DNA of 57,407 bases from an uncultured Alphaproteobacteria bacterium (GTDB taxonomy: Bacteria; Pseudomonadota; Alphaproteobacteria; UBA6615). This document shows, piece after piece, positions 1-8,494 of the stretch. The DNA lies in contig CALSML010000001.1 of assembly GCA_943787445.1 (NCBI GenBank), positions 1 through 57,407 on the forward strand, given 5' to 3'. A program made the position numbers and the translations under genes. The notes under the pieces are model-generated. The model worked only from the letters and a program-made list of their open reading frames with translations. It was not told the origin of the DNA and made no database searches. Each line of letters begins with the position of its first letter. The stretch's first letter is position 1.

Positions 1-368
1 GCTTGCGCATAGGCCAGCGCCAGTGTGGACCCCCAGGACCCTCCGAACAGATGCCATTGGAAAACCGACAAATGGGTTCGCAGGACCTCAAGATCACGGA
101 TCAGGTCAGCCGTGGTGTTCGCGTCGATACTCGCCTGGGGTGTCGATCGTCCGGCACCCCGCTGGTCGTACAGAATCACCCGGAAATGGTCAGGATCAAA
201 AAACCGGCGGTGCACCGGCATCGTGCCCGCACCGGGGCCGCCATGGAGAAACACCACAGGCACACCGTCTGCGCTACCGGATTCCTCCCAATACATTTCG
301 TGACCGTTATCGAGTGCGATGCGACCGCTTGTGCGGGGCTCGATATCGGCGAAAAGGGCCGTACGCAA
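1..368 (-). CDS. pip: proline iminopeptidase, S33 alpha/beta hydrolase (partial, C-terminus off the window)
   Basis: Cytoplasmic peptidase expected to remove N-terminal proline from peptides. The 122 visible residues hold the oxyanion motif HGGPG (about residues 42-46) and the nucleophile elbow GGSWGS (Ser near 111), the S33 prolyl aminopeptidase pattern. The rest of the hydrolase fold lies beyond the left edge. The start is a TTG at 368-366. It is chosen because a perfect AAGGAG lies 8 bases upstream and an in-frame stop lies at 383-381. It is divergent from the nuclease gene at about 497. Family call is fairly sure; substrate is inferred. Confidence 0.85.
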   Translation of the reverse strand, partial: MRTALFADIEPRTSGRIALDNGHEMYWEESGSADGVPVVFLHGGPGAGTMPVHRRFFDPDHFRVILYDQRGAGRSTPQASIDANTTADLIRDLEVLRTHLSVFQWHLFGGSWGSTLALAYAQ

Positions 369-496
369 TGCTAAAACTCCTTATACATCAAGGCCTTCAG
401 AAGGGCGCATGCCCCCATGGTTTGTCAACCGGAACGACCATGATTTTGCCATGACGCACTGCCACGCTGACCGGCAGAAACGTTATAGTGACATGC

Positions 497-1017
497 ATGA
501 TGCATTTGCGATCAACACTCAGTCTCCTGCTGATGGTCAGCGGTATAACCGCGGCCGCGGCCGAGATTCCCGCACCGCTGCGTGAACATCTCGAGCCCGG
601 ACCTTCCACACGCGGGGTGGAGGTGGTCGATGACGACACTGTTGTCCTCGAGGATGGCCGCCAGGTCCGGCTGGTGGGTATTCAGGCTCCGAAGCTGCCT
701 CTCGGCCGCCCGGGGTTTGAAAAATGGCCTTTGGCCGACGAAGCCAAGGAAGCGCTCGAATCCCTGATCCTCGGGAAAACCGTCACCCTTGCCTATGGCG
801 GCCTGCGGGTTGATCGCTACAACCGACAGCTTGCGCATCTGTTTACCGAGGATGGTGGCTGGGTTCAGGCAGAATTGCTCAAATCCGGATTGGCGCGGGC
901 ATCCATTCCGACTACTACAAAGGCCGCCATGTGCGTGTGCGCGGCTGGCTCAAATCACACAATGGTCCGATGGTGGATGTCACCCATCCAGAACAAATCG
1001 AGGTCCTGACCCCATGA
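497..1017 (+). pseudogene. thermonuclease-family (SNase-like) secreted protein with internal deletion and frame change
   Basis: Residues 1-25 form a signal peptide (hydrophobic stretch ending AAAA). An SNase-like core follows: VRLVGIQAPK, then DRYNRQLAHLF and a WVQAELLKSGLAR segment. Near 892-903 the frame in use stops matching. The next frame reads AGIHSDYYKGRHVRVRGWL and ends THPEQIEVL, which is the usual C-terminal module of this alphaproteobacterial family. The residues normally between SGLAR and that module are missing. The sequence therefore looks like a deletion joined at a GCGGGC-rich spot, with loss of frame. Read straight through, the ORF ends at 1009. The original stop at 1015-1017 overlaps the ATG of the protease gene (ATGA), so the two were translationally coupled. 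Start ATG 497; GTG 488 is possible. Confidence 0.7.
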
Positions 1018-2502
1018 ATCGTCCTGCACGGCTCAAGAGACCCCGCACCCCAAGCCTCCTTGGCGCATGCGCGCTTCTGCTCACCGCATGTTCGGTCAAT
1101 CCGGCCACAGGGGAACGTGACTTCACGGCCTTCATGTCACCACAGGAAGAGTTGCGGATCGGTCGGGAGGAACATCCGAAAATCATCCAGCAATTTGGCG
1201 GCGTCTATGATGACCCCCGAAGTAAACGCCTATGTGAACCGGATCGGAAAGGACCTCGCAAAAGTCTCCGAGCTCCCCGATCTGAAGTTCACTTTCACCG
1301 TTCTCGACGATGACATCGTGAATGCCTTCGCCCTGCCCGGCGGATACATCTACATCTCGCGCGGGCTGCTGGGCCTGGCCAATACGGAAGCCGAACTCGC
1401 CGGCGTGCTGGGCCACGAGATCGGCCATGCCACGGCCCGGCACTCGGCACAACGCTACAGTTCTTCGGTCGTTGCCCAGGGCCTGTCGGTGGGGGCGGGG
1501 ATTCTCGGATCGATATTTCTGGGAACCTCGGATGTCGGTCAGGCCGTGGGACAGGGCTCGGCGCTCTATCTGCAGTCCTTCTCCCGCGAGCATGAATTCG
1601 AGGCTGATACGCTGGGCGTTCGCTACCTGGCGCGCGCCGGTTACGCAACCGATGCGATGGCAAGCTTCCTGGCCTCGCTGCAAGCCTACAGCTCCCTCGA
1701 AGCCAAGGTGAGCGGCCGGCCCGACCCGGCGGAACGGCGGAACATCATGTCGACCCATCCCCGCACTCAGGATCGTGTCGTGGCCGCCACACGGGCGGCC
1801 AATGTGCAATCCGTTCCCAATCCGGAAATTGGCAATCGCAACTACATAAAAGCCATCGATGGCATCATCTTCGGCGGATCGGAACAGGCCGGGCTGGTGC
1901 GTGGACGTGTCTTCGTACACGAGCCGCTGAATTTCCTGTTCGAGGTCCCACAGGACTTTCATCTCAACAACGGATCACAACAGGTCGTCGCGCAGGGTCC
2001 CAACAATGCCGTAATCATCTTCAGCGGCGGCAACGCACCCGCGGGCAGCCGGATGGACACCTATCTCACCCGGGTCTGGGCCAAGAACACCCGGTTCGCC
2101 AGTGTCGAGACAATCCAGATCAACGGCATGGAGGCAGCCACCGGGCGTACCGTGGTGACCAACCGAAGCGGAAAATTCAATGCCCAGCTCGTCGCCATTC
2201 GCCATAGCCCCGATCAGGTCTACCGGTTTGTCTTTCTGGTCCCATCCGGCCAGACCACAGGACTGCAGGGCGCATTGCGCGCCACCATGGAAAGCTTTCG
2301 CAAGCTGACCCGCGCGGATCGAGACAAATATGGTCCGTGGCGCATCAAGACCAAGGTCACAGGACGACGTGACACGGTGCAGAGCCTTGCGCGCAACATG
2401 CCCATGCCCGGCCCCAAGGAAGAATGGTTCCGCGTCCTCAACGGGCTGCAACCGGGCAGCGAACCCTTTCCCGGTCAGGTGGTCAAATTGGTCGTCGACT
2501 AG
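1014..2502 (+). CDS. M48 family metalloprotease, lipoprotein with C-terminal LysM (frameshifted)
   Basis: Predicted outer-membrane or periplasmic zinc protease of the BepA/LoiP-like M48 class. An N-terminal lipobox LTAC puts the lipidated Cys at residue 26. The zinc motif HEIGH sits in GHEIGHATARH, with the third-ligand region SREHEFEADTLG. The last 50 residues resemble a LysM domain. The reading frame breaks at the C5 run 1214-1218: with four C the protein reads GVYDDPEVNAYVNRIG without interruption. Total length is 3n+1, which agrees with one extra base. As written, translation from 1014 goes out of frame about 70 residues in. A corrected product would have about 495 residues. Family call is sure; whether the break is real is open. 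Confidence 0.8.
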
Positions 2503-2513
2503 CGGGCCACAGG

Positions 2514-3339
2514 TCAGGCTTCCAGCACCTCGGCCACCGCGCCGCCGTTTTCGACGCAGACCGCGAGCAGGTTTCCACCGCGTCCCGCACCACCATCCAG
2601 CGTGATGGTGAAGGCTGTCTCCGTGACACCACGCGCCTCTCGGTCGAACCCGGCGATGATACGGGCAAACTCTCCAAAGGGACCTTCACTGCTTTCGAGC
2701 GCGCGCGGCGGCCACCAGAAGCTGTCCTTTTGAGCCTCCAGAGGTCGCGTGTCATCGAGTCCCGCATGAACGAAGAGAAGTGTCGGCTTGCCGTCCGGCG
2801 ACAGGCTGACCGCCGCTCTGCGCAACGCGGACATGATCTGACTGTGTCCTGACCGGGCGTGAAATCCGATCACGCAAACTCGCTGTCCAGCGGGCGCACA
2901 TCGCCGCACCGGACCGGGATGCATCACGGCCTTCGTCGATCTGTCCGCCATAGGATTCAAGGGTCGCCCCGACTCCCTGAGCGATCATCCAGTCGAAAAT
3001 CTCACCCGGATTAAGAGCCAGCTGGAGTTGCAGCAACTTCTGCCACATCTCCTCCTGCGCGCCCCGCAACACCACGACATCGGCAGCAAACATGCCATGG
3101 GCGGCAATCACGGCACGCCGAAACGCGAGCACTTCATCAACGGCGGACGCGACATCGGGTCCGTGTCCGAGAATATTTCCCAGATAGACCAGCCGGTCAC
3201 CCGGCTGAAACCGCTCCGAAATCCCCCGATGCAGTTCGCGCAATCGGTCGCACTCGCCGTGGACGGAGGCAACCGCCCAAACCCGTTGCGCGCCGCGCAC
3301 CAGTGCGAACTTGTCACCATTGGCAATCATCTGCGACAT
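2514..3339 (-). CDS. metallophosphatase-like protein with substituted metal-ligand motifs (frameshifted)
   Basis: A calcineurin-fold protein of the serine/threonine phosphatase-like type seen in alphaproteobacteria. The three classical metal motifs are replaced: VASVHGE instead of GDIHG, YLGNILGHGP instead of GDYVDRGP, and LRGAQEEM instead of RGNHE. The late motif LLFVHAGLD is kept. Catalytic activity is therefore doubtful; a binding or regulatory role is an inference. The frame changes near 2850-2856, where one base too many follows RDRIS. After that the other frame reads SGHSQIMSALRRAAVSL to the stop at 2514. Length is 3n+1, which agrees with one inserted base in the CCC run. Corrected length is about 274 residues. 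It is convergent with the M48 gene. Confidence 0.65.
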
Positions 3340-3406
3340 GCTGCTACTCCTCGCGGGCGCAGGATGAAACAACGATTCGCGCCGGAGCAAGCGTAACGGT
3401 CTGAAT

Positions 3407-3443
3407 TGAAAAAAAGGGTCGGCTCCCTCAGGAACCGACCCCT
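3407..3443 (-). terminator. rho-independent terminator of carD
   Basis: The stem GGGTCGG (3416-3422) pairs with CCGACCC (3435-3441). Read on the minus strand it is followed by a run of seven T (3415-3409). It lies about 20 bases past the carD stop. Confidence 0.85.
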
Positions 3444-3463
3444 TCGGTGTGATTTGCGCGGTG

Positions 3464-4321
3464 TCACTGATCCTTGGATGACAGGATCTTTTCCAGCTTC
3501 TCGACAGACTCTTCCGGCGTCGTGGTTTCAACAGCGGCCAGTTCGCGCGAGAAACGGTCCAGCGCCGCCTGATACATCTGACGTTCGGAATAGGACTGAT
3601 CAGGCTGATCTTCGTTGCGATGCAGGTCACGCACCACCTCGGCGATCTGAATCGGATCTCCCGAATTGATCTTCGCTTCATATTCCTGCGCGCGGCGGCT
3701 CCACATGGTGCGCTTGACCCGCACACGCCCCTTGAGGGTCTTGAGGGCGTTGTCGATGATTTTGCGATTTGCCAGCTTACGCAGACCGGATTCCTGCACC
3801 TTGGTGATCGGAACCTTCAGGGTCATGCGCTCGCGTTCGAAGCTGATCACGAAGAGCTTGAGCTTCTCGCCGGCGATTTCAAAATTCTCGACGCCCGTGA
3901 CCTGTCCGACCCCATGGGTGGGATAAACCACAAAGTCGCCCTCGGCGAATTCCAGCTTCTCCTTCTTCGTCGAAGCGCGCTTGGCCAGGGCCTTGGTCTC
4001 GGCCTTAGCTTCAGGTTTCGCGGCTGCCTTGGCGGGCGCCTTTGCAGGAGCTGCTTTCTTGGCTGCGGGCTTTTTCGCCGCGGGCTTCTTGGCTGCTGGT
4101 TTCTTCGCAGCGGGCTTCTTGGCTGCTGGTTTTTTCGCCGCGGGCTTCTTGGCTGCTGGTTTCTTCGCAGCGGGCTTCTTGGCCGCGGGCTTTTTCGCAG
4201 CCGATTTCGGAGCAGCCTTCTTGGCCGTGGCCGACTTCGCAGAGGTCTTTGCGGCAGGCTTCTTGGCTGCCGGTTTCGCCTTGCTGGCCGATTTTGCTTT
4301 TGCGGTTGCTGCTTTCGCCAT
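3464..4321 (-). CDS. carD: CarD/CdnL-type transcriptional regulator with histone H1-like N-terminal tail
   Basis: Residues from about 125 onward are a CarD_CdnL domain: FAEGDFVVYPTHGVGQVTG starts the RNA-polymerase-interacting Tudor-like part, and a helical C-terminal part ends KLEKILSSKDQ. This family binds the RNAP beta subunit and stabilises promoter open complexes. Ahead of it is an unusual tail of about 110 residues made almost only of Ala, Lys, Pro, Ser and Thr, with about nine tandem AAKKP units, like histone H1 tails. Such a tail would be expected to bind DNA non-specifically. The start (ATG 4321) opens MAKAATAKAKS. Length is 285 residues against about 170 for tail-less homologues. 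It has its own terminator downstream. Confidence 0.92.
   Translation of the reverse strand: MAKAATAKAKSASKAKPAAKKPAAKTSAKSATAKKAAPKSAAKKPAAKKPAAKKPAAKKPAAKKPAAKKPAAKKPAAKKPAAKKPAAKKAAPAKAPAKAAAKPEAKAETKALAKRASTKKEKLEFAEGDFVVYPTHGVGQVTGVENFEIAGEKLKLFVISFERERMTLKVPITKVQESGLRKLANRKIIDNALKTLKGRVRVKRTMWSRRAQEYEAKINSGDPIQIAEVVRDLHRNEDQPDQSYSERQMYQAALDRFSRELAAVETTTPEESVEKLEKILSSKDQ
4066..4200 (-). repeat. 15/30-bp coding tandem repeat in carD (AAKKP units)
   Basis: About nine 15-bp units encode AAKKP. Alternating synonymous codons give a near-perfect 30-bp higher-order repeat. Such an array can gain or lose units in frame, changing the tail length without breaking the gene. Confidence 0.85.
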
Positions 4322-4415
4322 AATCAATTCCGTCAAATGTGTTGCACAAAGGCGAATGAAGTGCCCCGGGCCGTGATTGGTGAAAACAGCCGGAAACGCG
4401 TGCCAATTGTGCATA

Positions 4416-4450
4416 TTCCAAAAACGAGGGACGGCCGGAGCCGTCCCTTG
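4416..4450 (-). terminator. rho-independent terminator of fdxA
   Basis: Perfect stem GGGACGG...CCGTCCC around a short GC-rich loop (about 4428-4447). On the minus strand it is followed by TCGTTTTT. It lies between fdxA and carD, so the two are probably separate transcripts. Confidence 0.75.
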
Positions 4451-4520
4451 CGATACCAGAGTATAACAGAAAATCAGGTGTTTTGGTAGGTCTGCGAAAG
4501 ACCCGACCGAATGTGGAGGA

Positions 4521-4859
4521 TCAGTCGCCGCTGCCTGAATTGGCGCTGAAATATTTGTCGAACTTGCCGTCTTCGCCTTTGTAGTTGTCGGCTTCAGGCG
4601 CCTCATCCTTCTTGGACGTGATATTCGGCCATTTCTCCGAATAGTCGCGGTTCATTTCGAGCCATTTTTCGGCTTCGGGCTCCACATCGGGGATAATGGC
4701 CTCGGCCGGGCATTCCGGCTCACACACACCACAATCGATGCATTCGTCGGGATGGATGACGAGCATGTTCTCACCCTCGTAGAAACAATCGACCGGGCAG
4801 ACTTCAACGCAATCCGTGTATTTGCACTTAATGCAGGCTTCTGTAACGACGTACGGCAT
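4521..4859 (-). CDS. fdxA: 7Fe ferredoxin FdxA (3Fe-4S/4Fe-4S)
   Basis: A 112-residue cytoplasmic electron carrier. The N-terminal cluster motifs are visible: [18 protein letters not shown], then [16 protein letters not shown], the Cys spacing of the FdxA-type 7Fe ferredoxins. The acidic C-terminal extension (about residues 60-112, including the EKWLEMN segment) is typical of the alphaproteobacterial form. The start MPYVV is fixed by homology. It lies directly upstream of carD, a neighbourhood common in alphaproteobacteria, but with a terminator between the genes. Confidence 0.95.
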   Translation of the reverse strand: MPYVVTEACIKCKYTDCVEVCPVDCFYEGENMLVIHPDECIDCGVCEPECPAEAIIPDVEPEAEKWLEMNRDYSEKWPNITSKKDEAPEADNYKGEDGKFDKYFSANSGSGD

Positions 4860-4897
4860 ATTCTGTTTTCCTTCTGGCCTTCTGCTTGAGGATCGAC

Positions 4898-5365
4898 TTA
4901 CGAAGCTGTGCCCGTTCGGTCAAGCACGCGTTTGCGTGCATCCCCATTCTCCCTATCACTAACGTAGATGAGCCCTGCGATCCGCCGCAACAGGTTTGCC
5001 TCATGGTCGTGAACTTCACCATCGGCGTAAACAACCTCCCACAGCATTTCGATCATCTGAATGCGTTCGTCATGGTCAAACGCATCCTTGATTTCACGGG
5101 TAAATCCGAAGAGCTCCACGGATTGGGTGGAGGCCTTGTCCGCTGCCGCCATCAGCACGGCAACCTCATCCTCGCGCAGCGAAAACCGCTCATGCAACAA
5201 CCGCGCAATCACAGCCTGTTCATCTGCCCCGAAATCATCATCCATACGGGCCGCTTCGGTCAGCAAAGCCGCCGCAGCCAGTTGCAGGTCATCGACACCG
5301 CGCTCGCGCGGCCCGTCTTCGGAACTCCCGGTCCCACCAAACACTTTTTTCAATCGATCAAACAT
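4898..5365 (-). CDS. TerB-family protein
   Basis: A 155-residue soluble, mostly helical acidic protein. After a basic head ([11 protein letters not shown]) it carries the TerB signature pattern: [17 protein letters not shown], then acidic metal-binding helices with [15 protein letters not shown]. Paralogues outside tellurite operons have no settled function; the acidic helices suggest divalent metal binding. It is on the same strand as the S4 gene upstream and fdxA downstream. Nothing nearby points to tellurite resistance. Confidence 0.8.
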   Translation of the reverse strand: MFDRLKKVFGGTGSSEDGPRERGVDDLQLAAAALLTEAARMDDDFGADEQAVIARLLHERFSLREDEVAVLMAAADKASTQSVELFGFTREIKDAFDHDERIQMIEMLWEVVYADGEVHDHEANLLRRIAGLIYVSDRENGDARKRVLDRTGTAS

Positions 5366-5430
5366 GCGGCCTGTCTACACGACCGCGGACATAACAGACA
5401 ACCACAGAGCTGTGAGCATCCATAGGTTGC

Positions 5431-5814
5431 TCAGATATCCCGCAGACGATCTGTTGCACGGCGTTCGCGCTTGGTCGGGCGCCCTGCACCCGGCTCCCGC
5501 AGACCGCTGACCGGCACGCGTTTCTCGCGCGGCGGCATGGGCGGTGACATGTCCTCATACAATGCCTGAGCTTCGGCCGCCGGCCCGCGCCGTGTGCCGA
5601 GTGCCGTAATCCGAATCACCCGAATACGCGGCCCCTGTGCAAAGGTCAGCACATCGCCACTGCGAACGGCATAATTCGATTTGCGCACGGGCACCTTGTT
5701 CACACGGACATCACCGTGGCGGCATATCGCGGTGGCCAGAGAGCGGGTTTTGCAAAAACGGGCATACCAGAGCCATTTGTCGAGACGGAGCGTTTCAACA
5801 GCATCTTCCGTCAA
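5431..5814 (-). CDS. RNA-binding S4 domain protein (HslR-like)
   Basis: A 127-residue protein with an S4 domain at residues 8-70 (RLDKWLWYARFCKTRSLA, HGDVRVN, KSNYAVRSGD), the HslR/Hsp15-like class that binds ribosomes carrying stalled nascent chains in E. coli. The C-terminal tail is basic and low in complexity (GRPTKRERRATDR). The start is a TTG (5814-5812) overlapping the helicase stop, so translation is probably coupled to it. The helicase-S4 pair is common in alphaproteobacteria. Confidence 0.88.
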   Translation of the reverse strand: MTEDAVETLRLDKWLWYARFCKTRSLATAICRHGDVRVNKVPVRKSNYAVRSGDVLTFAQGPRIRVIRITALGTRRGPAAEAQALYEDMSPPMPPREKRVPVSGLREPGAGRPTKRERRATDRLRDI

Positions 5815-8360
5815 CGCAGGCGCTCCTTGAGCTCCTGAAGTTTCGCGAAAGGTGAATCCGGATCAAATGCTGGCTCGGCTTTCTTTGCCTTGGGACGGGA
5901 ACGCTGCGGTCGGGTCCCCTGGTTTAGTGCACCCTCTTTTTTCACACGCGCAGGTTTGCGCTTGGCACGCGGGCGACGGGTCACCTTGATGCCGTCGTCA
6001 TCCTCGCGCACATCGTATCCCTGACTGCGGAGCATACGGGCAAACACGTCGGCAGGCGCATCGATCCGCGAGAGAATATCGGGGCTGACCGCGAACTCGC
6101 CTTCCTTGGTTCCGCGACGCAGCGCAGCCAGCATCCGTTCGAGTTCATCAGCCCGGATGGCAATCGGTCCCGCGGGGCAGAATCCCAGCGACAGGTACCA
6201 ATTGTCGTCGATCAGTTCAGAACAGGGCATCGCCGTCGCACCGCCATCGGGCAGAGGGGCATCGATATTGTACGACAGACGGAACAACATCGCCTTCAAG
6301 GCCATGACACGGCCCTTGAGCATAGCGGGCAGATAGGCCGTTGCAACGCCGATGCGAACTCCCACCCGCGCGATCGCCTTGCGATCATCCTCACTCAGAT
6401 GCGCGCTTGGGTCATCGCCGCGCGCCCGCAATGCACAGCCAAGGCCTTCACCGAGCTGATAGGCCAGCGCCCGGGCAGAACCGGAAAATTCGGATTCAGC
6501 CAGGGTGAACAGCGGGGCCAGTTCCTTTTTGACGAGGGCTTCGAGCCAGGTCTGCAAACGCTTGCGCACCTCTTCACGTGATGGCGCATCAGGCAGGTCG
6601 CTGGACAGAACCTCAACGGCCGGATGCAGGATGTCCGCACCGGCAGCAATGCGCGCAACCGGCGAATTCTGCCAGAGGATCTGCGCTGCCGCATGATCAA
6701 TCGTAAAGGCGTCATCCTGTGCGCCGACAAGGGCCGCGATACGGGCACTCATGGAGTCGCGCACTGCGTTATTGGCAGCCGCCATCAGACGCGGACTCGC
6801 CGCGACTTCATCATCAGCCGGTATGAACCTGAAACCATCGAGACGCCCCACTTCTTCGCTTTCAACTGTAACCTTGCCATCTTCGCCCACACCCGCAAGC
6901 AATTCGTTATTTTCACGCAGCCGACGCGACAAAACCGCCGCCTTCTTATCGACAAAACGCTGGGTCAGTCGATCATGCAATGCATCGGAAAGCTTGTCCT
7001 CCAGCAATCGCGCCCGTGCCTGCCAGGACTCCGGGTCCTCCAGCCACGTACGACGGTGCGTCATGTAGGACCAGGTACGCACCCCGGCAATCCGCGCCAT
7101 CAAAGTATCTATATCACCATCCGTGCGATCAAACTGTCCGATCGAGCGCTCAATCCAGTCAGCCGGAATGACGGATCTCTCATTCATCAAAAAGCGATAG
7201 ACCCGACCGACCAACCGGTGATGGTTGCCAGACAGGTCGCCACTGAAATCAGGAATCTGGCAGACTTCCCACAGCAGCCGCACCGCCTCCGGATTTGACG
7301 CCATGTCCTGAATATCGGCATGAGCGCTCACTGCAAGCAAGGCCGAGTAGTCATCCGCCGCCCCGGCCCGCCGCAACTCGGGAGATGGCGGGCGTGTGTC
7401 CAGACTGCGCTTCAGGGCCTTGGGCGAAGTGAAATCGAGCACATTGGAACGCCAGAACAGGCTACGGACGGGCTCGAAATCATGATTTTGAACAGCCTCG
7501 ATGAGTTCCGGGTCAAACGGATTCAAATCTGCCGTCGGACCAAAGGTTCCATCTTCCATATAACGGCCCGCTCGCCCGGCGATCTGCGCAACCTCTGCCG
7601 GCGCCAGCTGACGGAAGCCGCTGCCATCATATTTTGTCAACGATGAGAATCCGACATGGCCAATGTTCATATTCAGCCCCATGCCGATGGCATCGGTGGC
7701 AACCAGATATTCGACCTCGCCCGCCTCATACATCGCCACCTGCGCATTGCGCGTGCGCGGACTGAGTGCGCCCAGCACAACGGCAGCACCCCCGCGCTGA
7801 CGGCGTAACAATTCCGCGACGGCATAGACATTGGCTGCGGAAAACGCGACCACGACACTGCGCGGCGCGAGCCGTGTCAGTTTCTTGAAACCGCCGTAAC
7901 TCAGCCGGGAAAAACGTTCGCGGCGATCGAACTGCACATCGGGAACAAGTTTCCGGATGATGGGGGCCATCGTCTCGGCGCCCAAGAACATGGTTTCCTG
8001 AGTGCCGCGGGCATGCAGCAGGCGGTCGGTAAAGACATGACCGCGTTCCGGATCAGCGCAAAGCTGAATTTCATCGATCGCGAGAAACGCCACCAGGATG
8101 TCCATCGGCATGGCTTCGACCGTGCAGAGAAAATATCGCGGTCTGGCCGGCACAATCCGTTCTTCACCGGTAATCAGCGCCACGGCACCGGCGCCCTTGA
8201 GACGCACCACGCGGTCATAATTTTCGCGCGCCAGCAGGCGCAGCGGAAACCCGATCATGCCGGTCTCATGACCAAGCATGCGATCTATCGCAAGATAGGT
8301 TTTACCGGTGTTGGTCGGCCCCAGGACGGCTTTGACAAGGGGCTTCTGATGGAACGACAT
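5811..8360 (-). CDS. SUV3-like DEAD/DExH-box RNA helicase
   Basis: An 849-residue superfamily 2 helicase resembling mitochondrial SUV3. Walker A is GPTNTGKT (about residues 14-21), motif II is AIDEIQL, and the C-terminal helicase motif AQIAGRAGRY (motif VI) is present. A lysine/arginine-rich C-terminal tail (ARVKKEG, RSRPKAKKAEP) suggests nucleic acid binding. Likely role is RNA unwinding during RNA turnover. I start at the ATG 8360 (MSFHQKPLVKAVLGP), just ahead of the P-loop as in homologues. An in-frame extension to 8528 has no family similarity. It overlaps the S4 gene by 4 bases and is divergent from the glycosyltransferase relic. Confidence 0.92.
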   Translation of the reverse strand: MSFHQKPLVKAVLGPTNTGKTYLAIDRMLGHETGMIGFPLRLLARENYDRVVRLKGAGAVALITGEERIVPARPRYFLCTVEAMPMDILVAFLAIDEIQLCADPERGHVFTDRLLHARGTQETMFLGAETMAPIIRKLVPDVQFDRRERFSRLSYGGFKKLTRLAPRSVVVAFSAANVYAVAELLRRQRGGAAVVLGALSPRTRNAQVAMYEAGEVEYLVATDAIGMGLNMNIGHVGFSSLTKYDGSGFRQLAPAEVAQIAGRAGRYMEDGTFGPTADLNPFDPELIEAVQNHDFEPVRSLFWRSNVLDFTSPKALKRSLDTRPPSPELRRAGAADDYSALLAVSAHADIQDMASNPEAVRLLWEVCQIPDFSGDLSGNHHRLVGRVYRFLMNERSVIPADWIERSIGQFDRTDGDIDTLMARIAGVRTWSYMTHRRTWLEDPESWQARARLLEDKLSDALHDRLTQRFVDKKAAVLSRRLRENNELLAGVGEDGKVTVESEEVGRLDGFRFIPADDEVAASPRLMAAANNAVRDSMSARIAALVGAQDDAFTIDHAAAQILWQNSPVARIAAGADILHPAVEVLSSDLPDAPSREEVRKRLQTWLEALVKKELAPLFTLAESEFSGSARALAYQLGEGLGCALRARGDDPSAHLSEDDRKAIARVGVRIGVATAYLPAMLKGRVMALKAMLFRLSYNIDAPLPDGGATAMPCSELIDDNWYLSLGFCPAGPIAIRADELERMLAALRRGTKEGEFAVSPDILSRIDAPADVFARMLRSQGYDVREDDDGIKVTRRPRAKRKPARVKKEGALNQGTRPQRSRPKAKKAEPAFDPDSPFAKLQELKERLR

Positions 8361-8494
8361 ATCCCAGCATCCCGACTCCGTGCTGGGATTGCAACTCCCG
8401 GGGCCTGTGGGAAAAAGCCGGGAATTTGGGGTTGCTGTAACTCCTCGTGAATGACTTAGTCGCGGTATTATTGCTCCACCCCGTTTGGAGCCCT

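Noticed and set aside
4066..4200. CRISPR-like array of 30-bp repeats
   Set aside because: The repeats are contiguous without unique spacers and lie in frame inside carD.
3981..4376. Hydrophobic repeat protein (LAAGFFAAG) on the plus strand
   Set aside because: It is the reverse reading of the AAKKP repeat in carD. The repeat explains it fully.
4898..5365. Tellurite resistance locus
   Set aside because: Only a TerB-like domain protein is present, with no other ter genes. The name would mislead.
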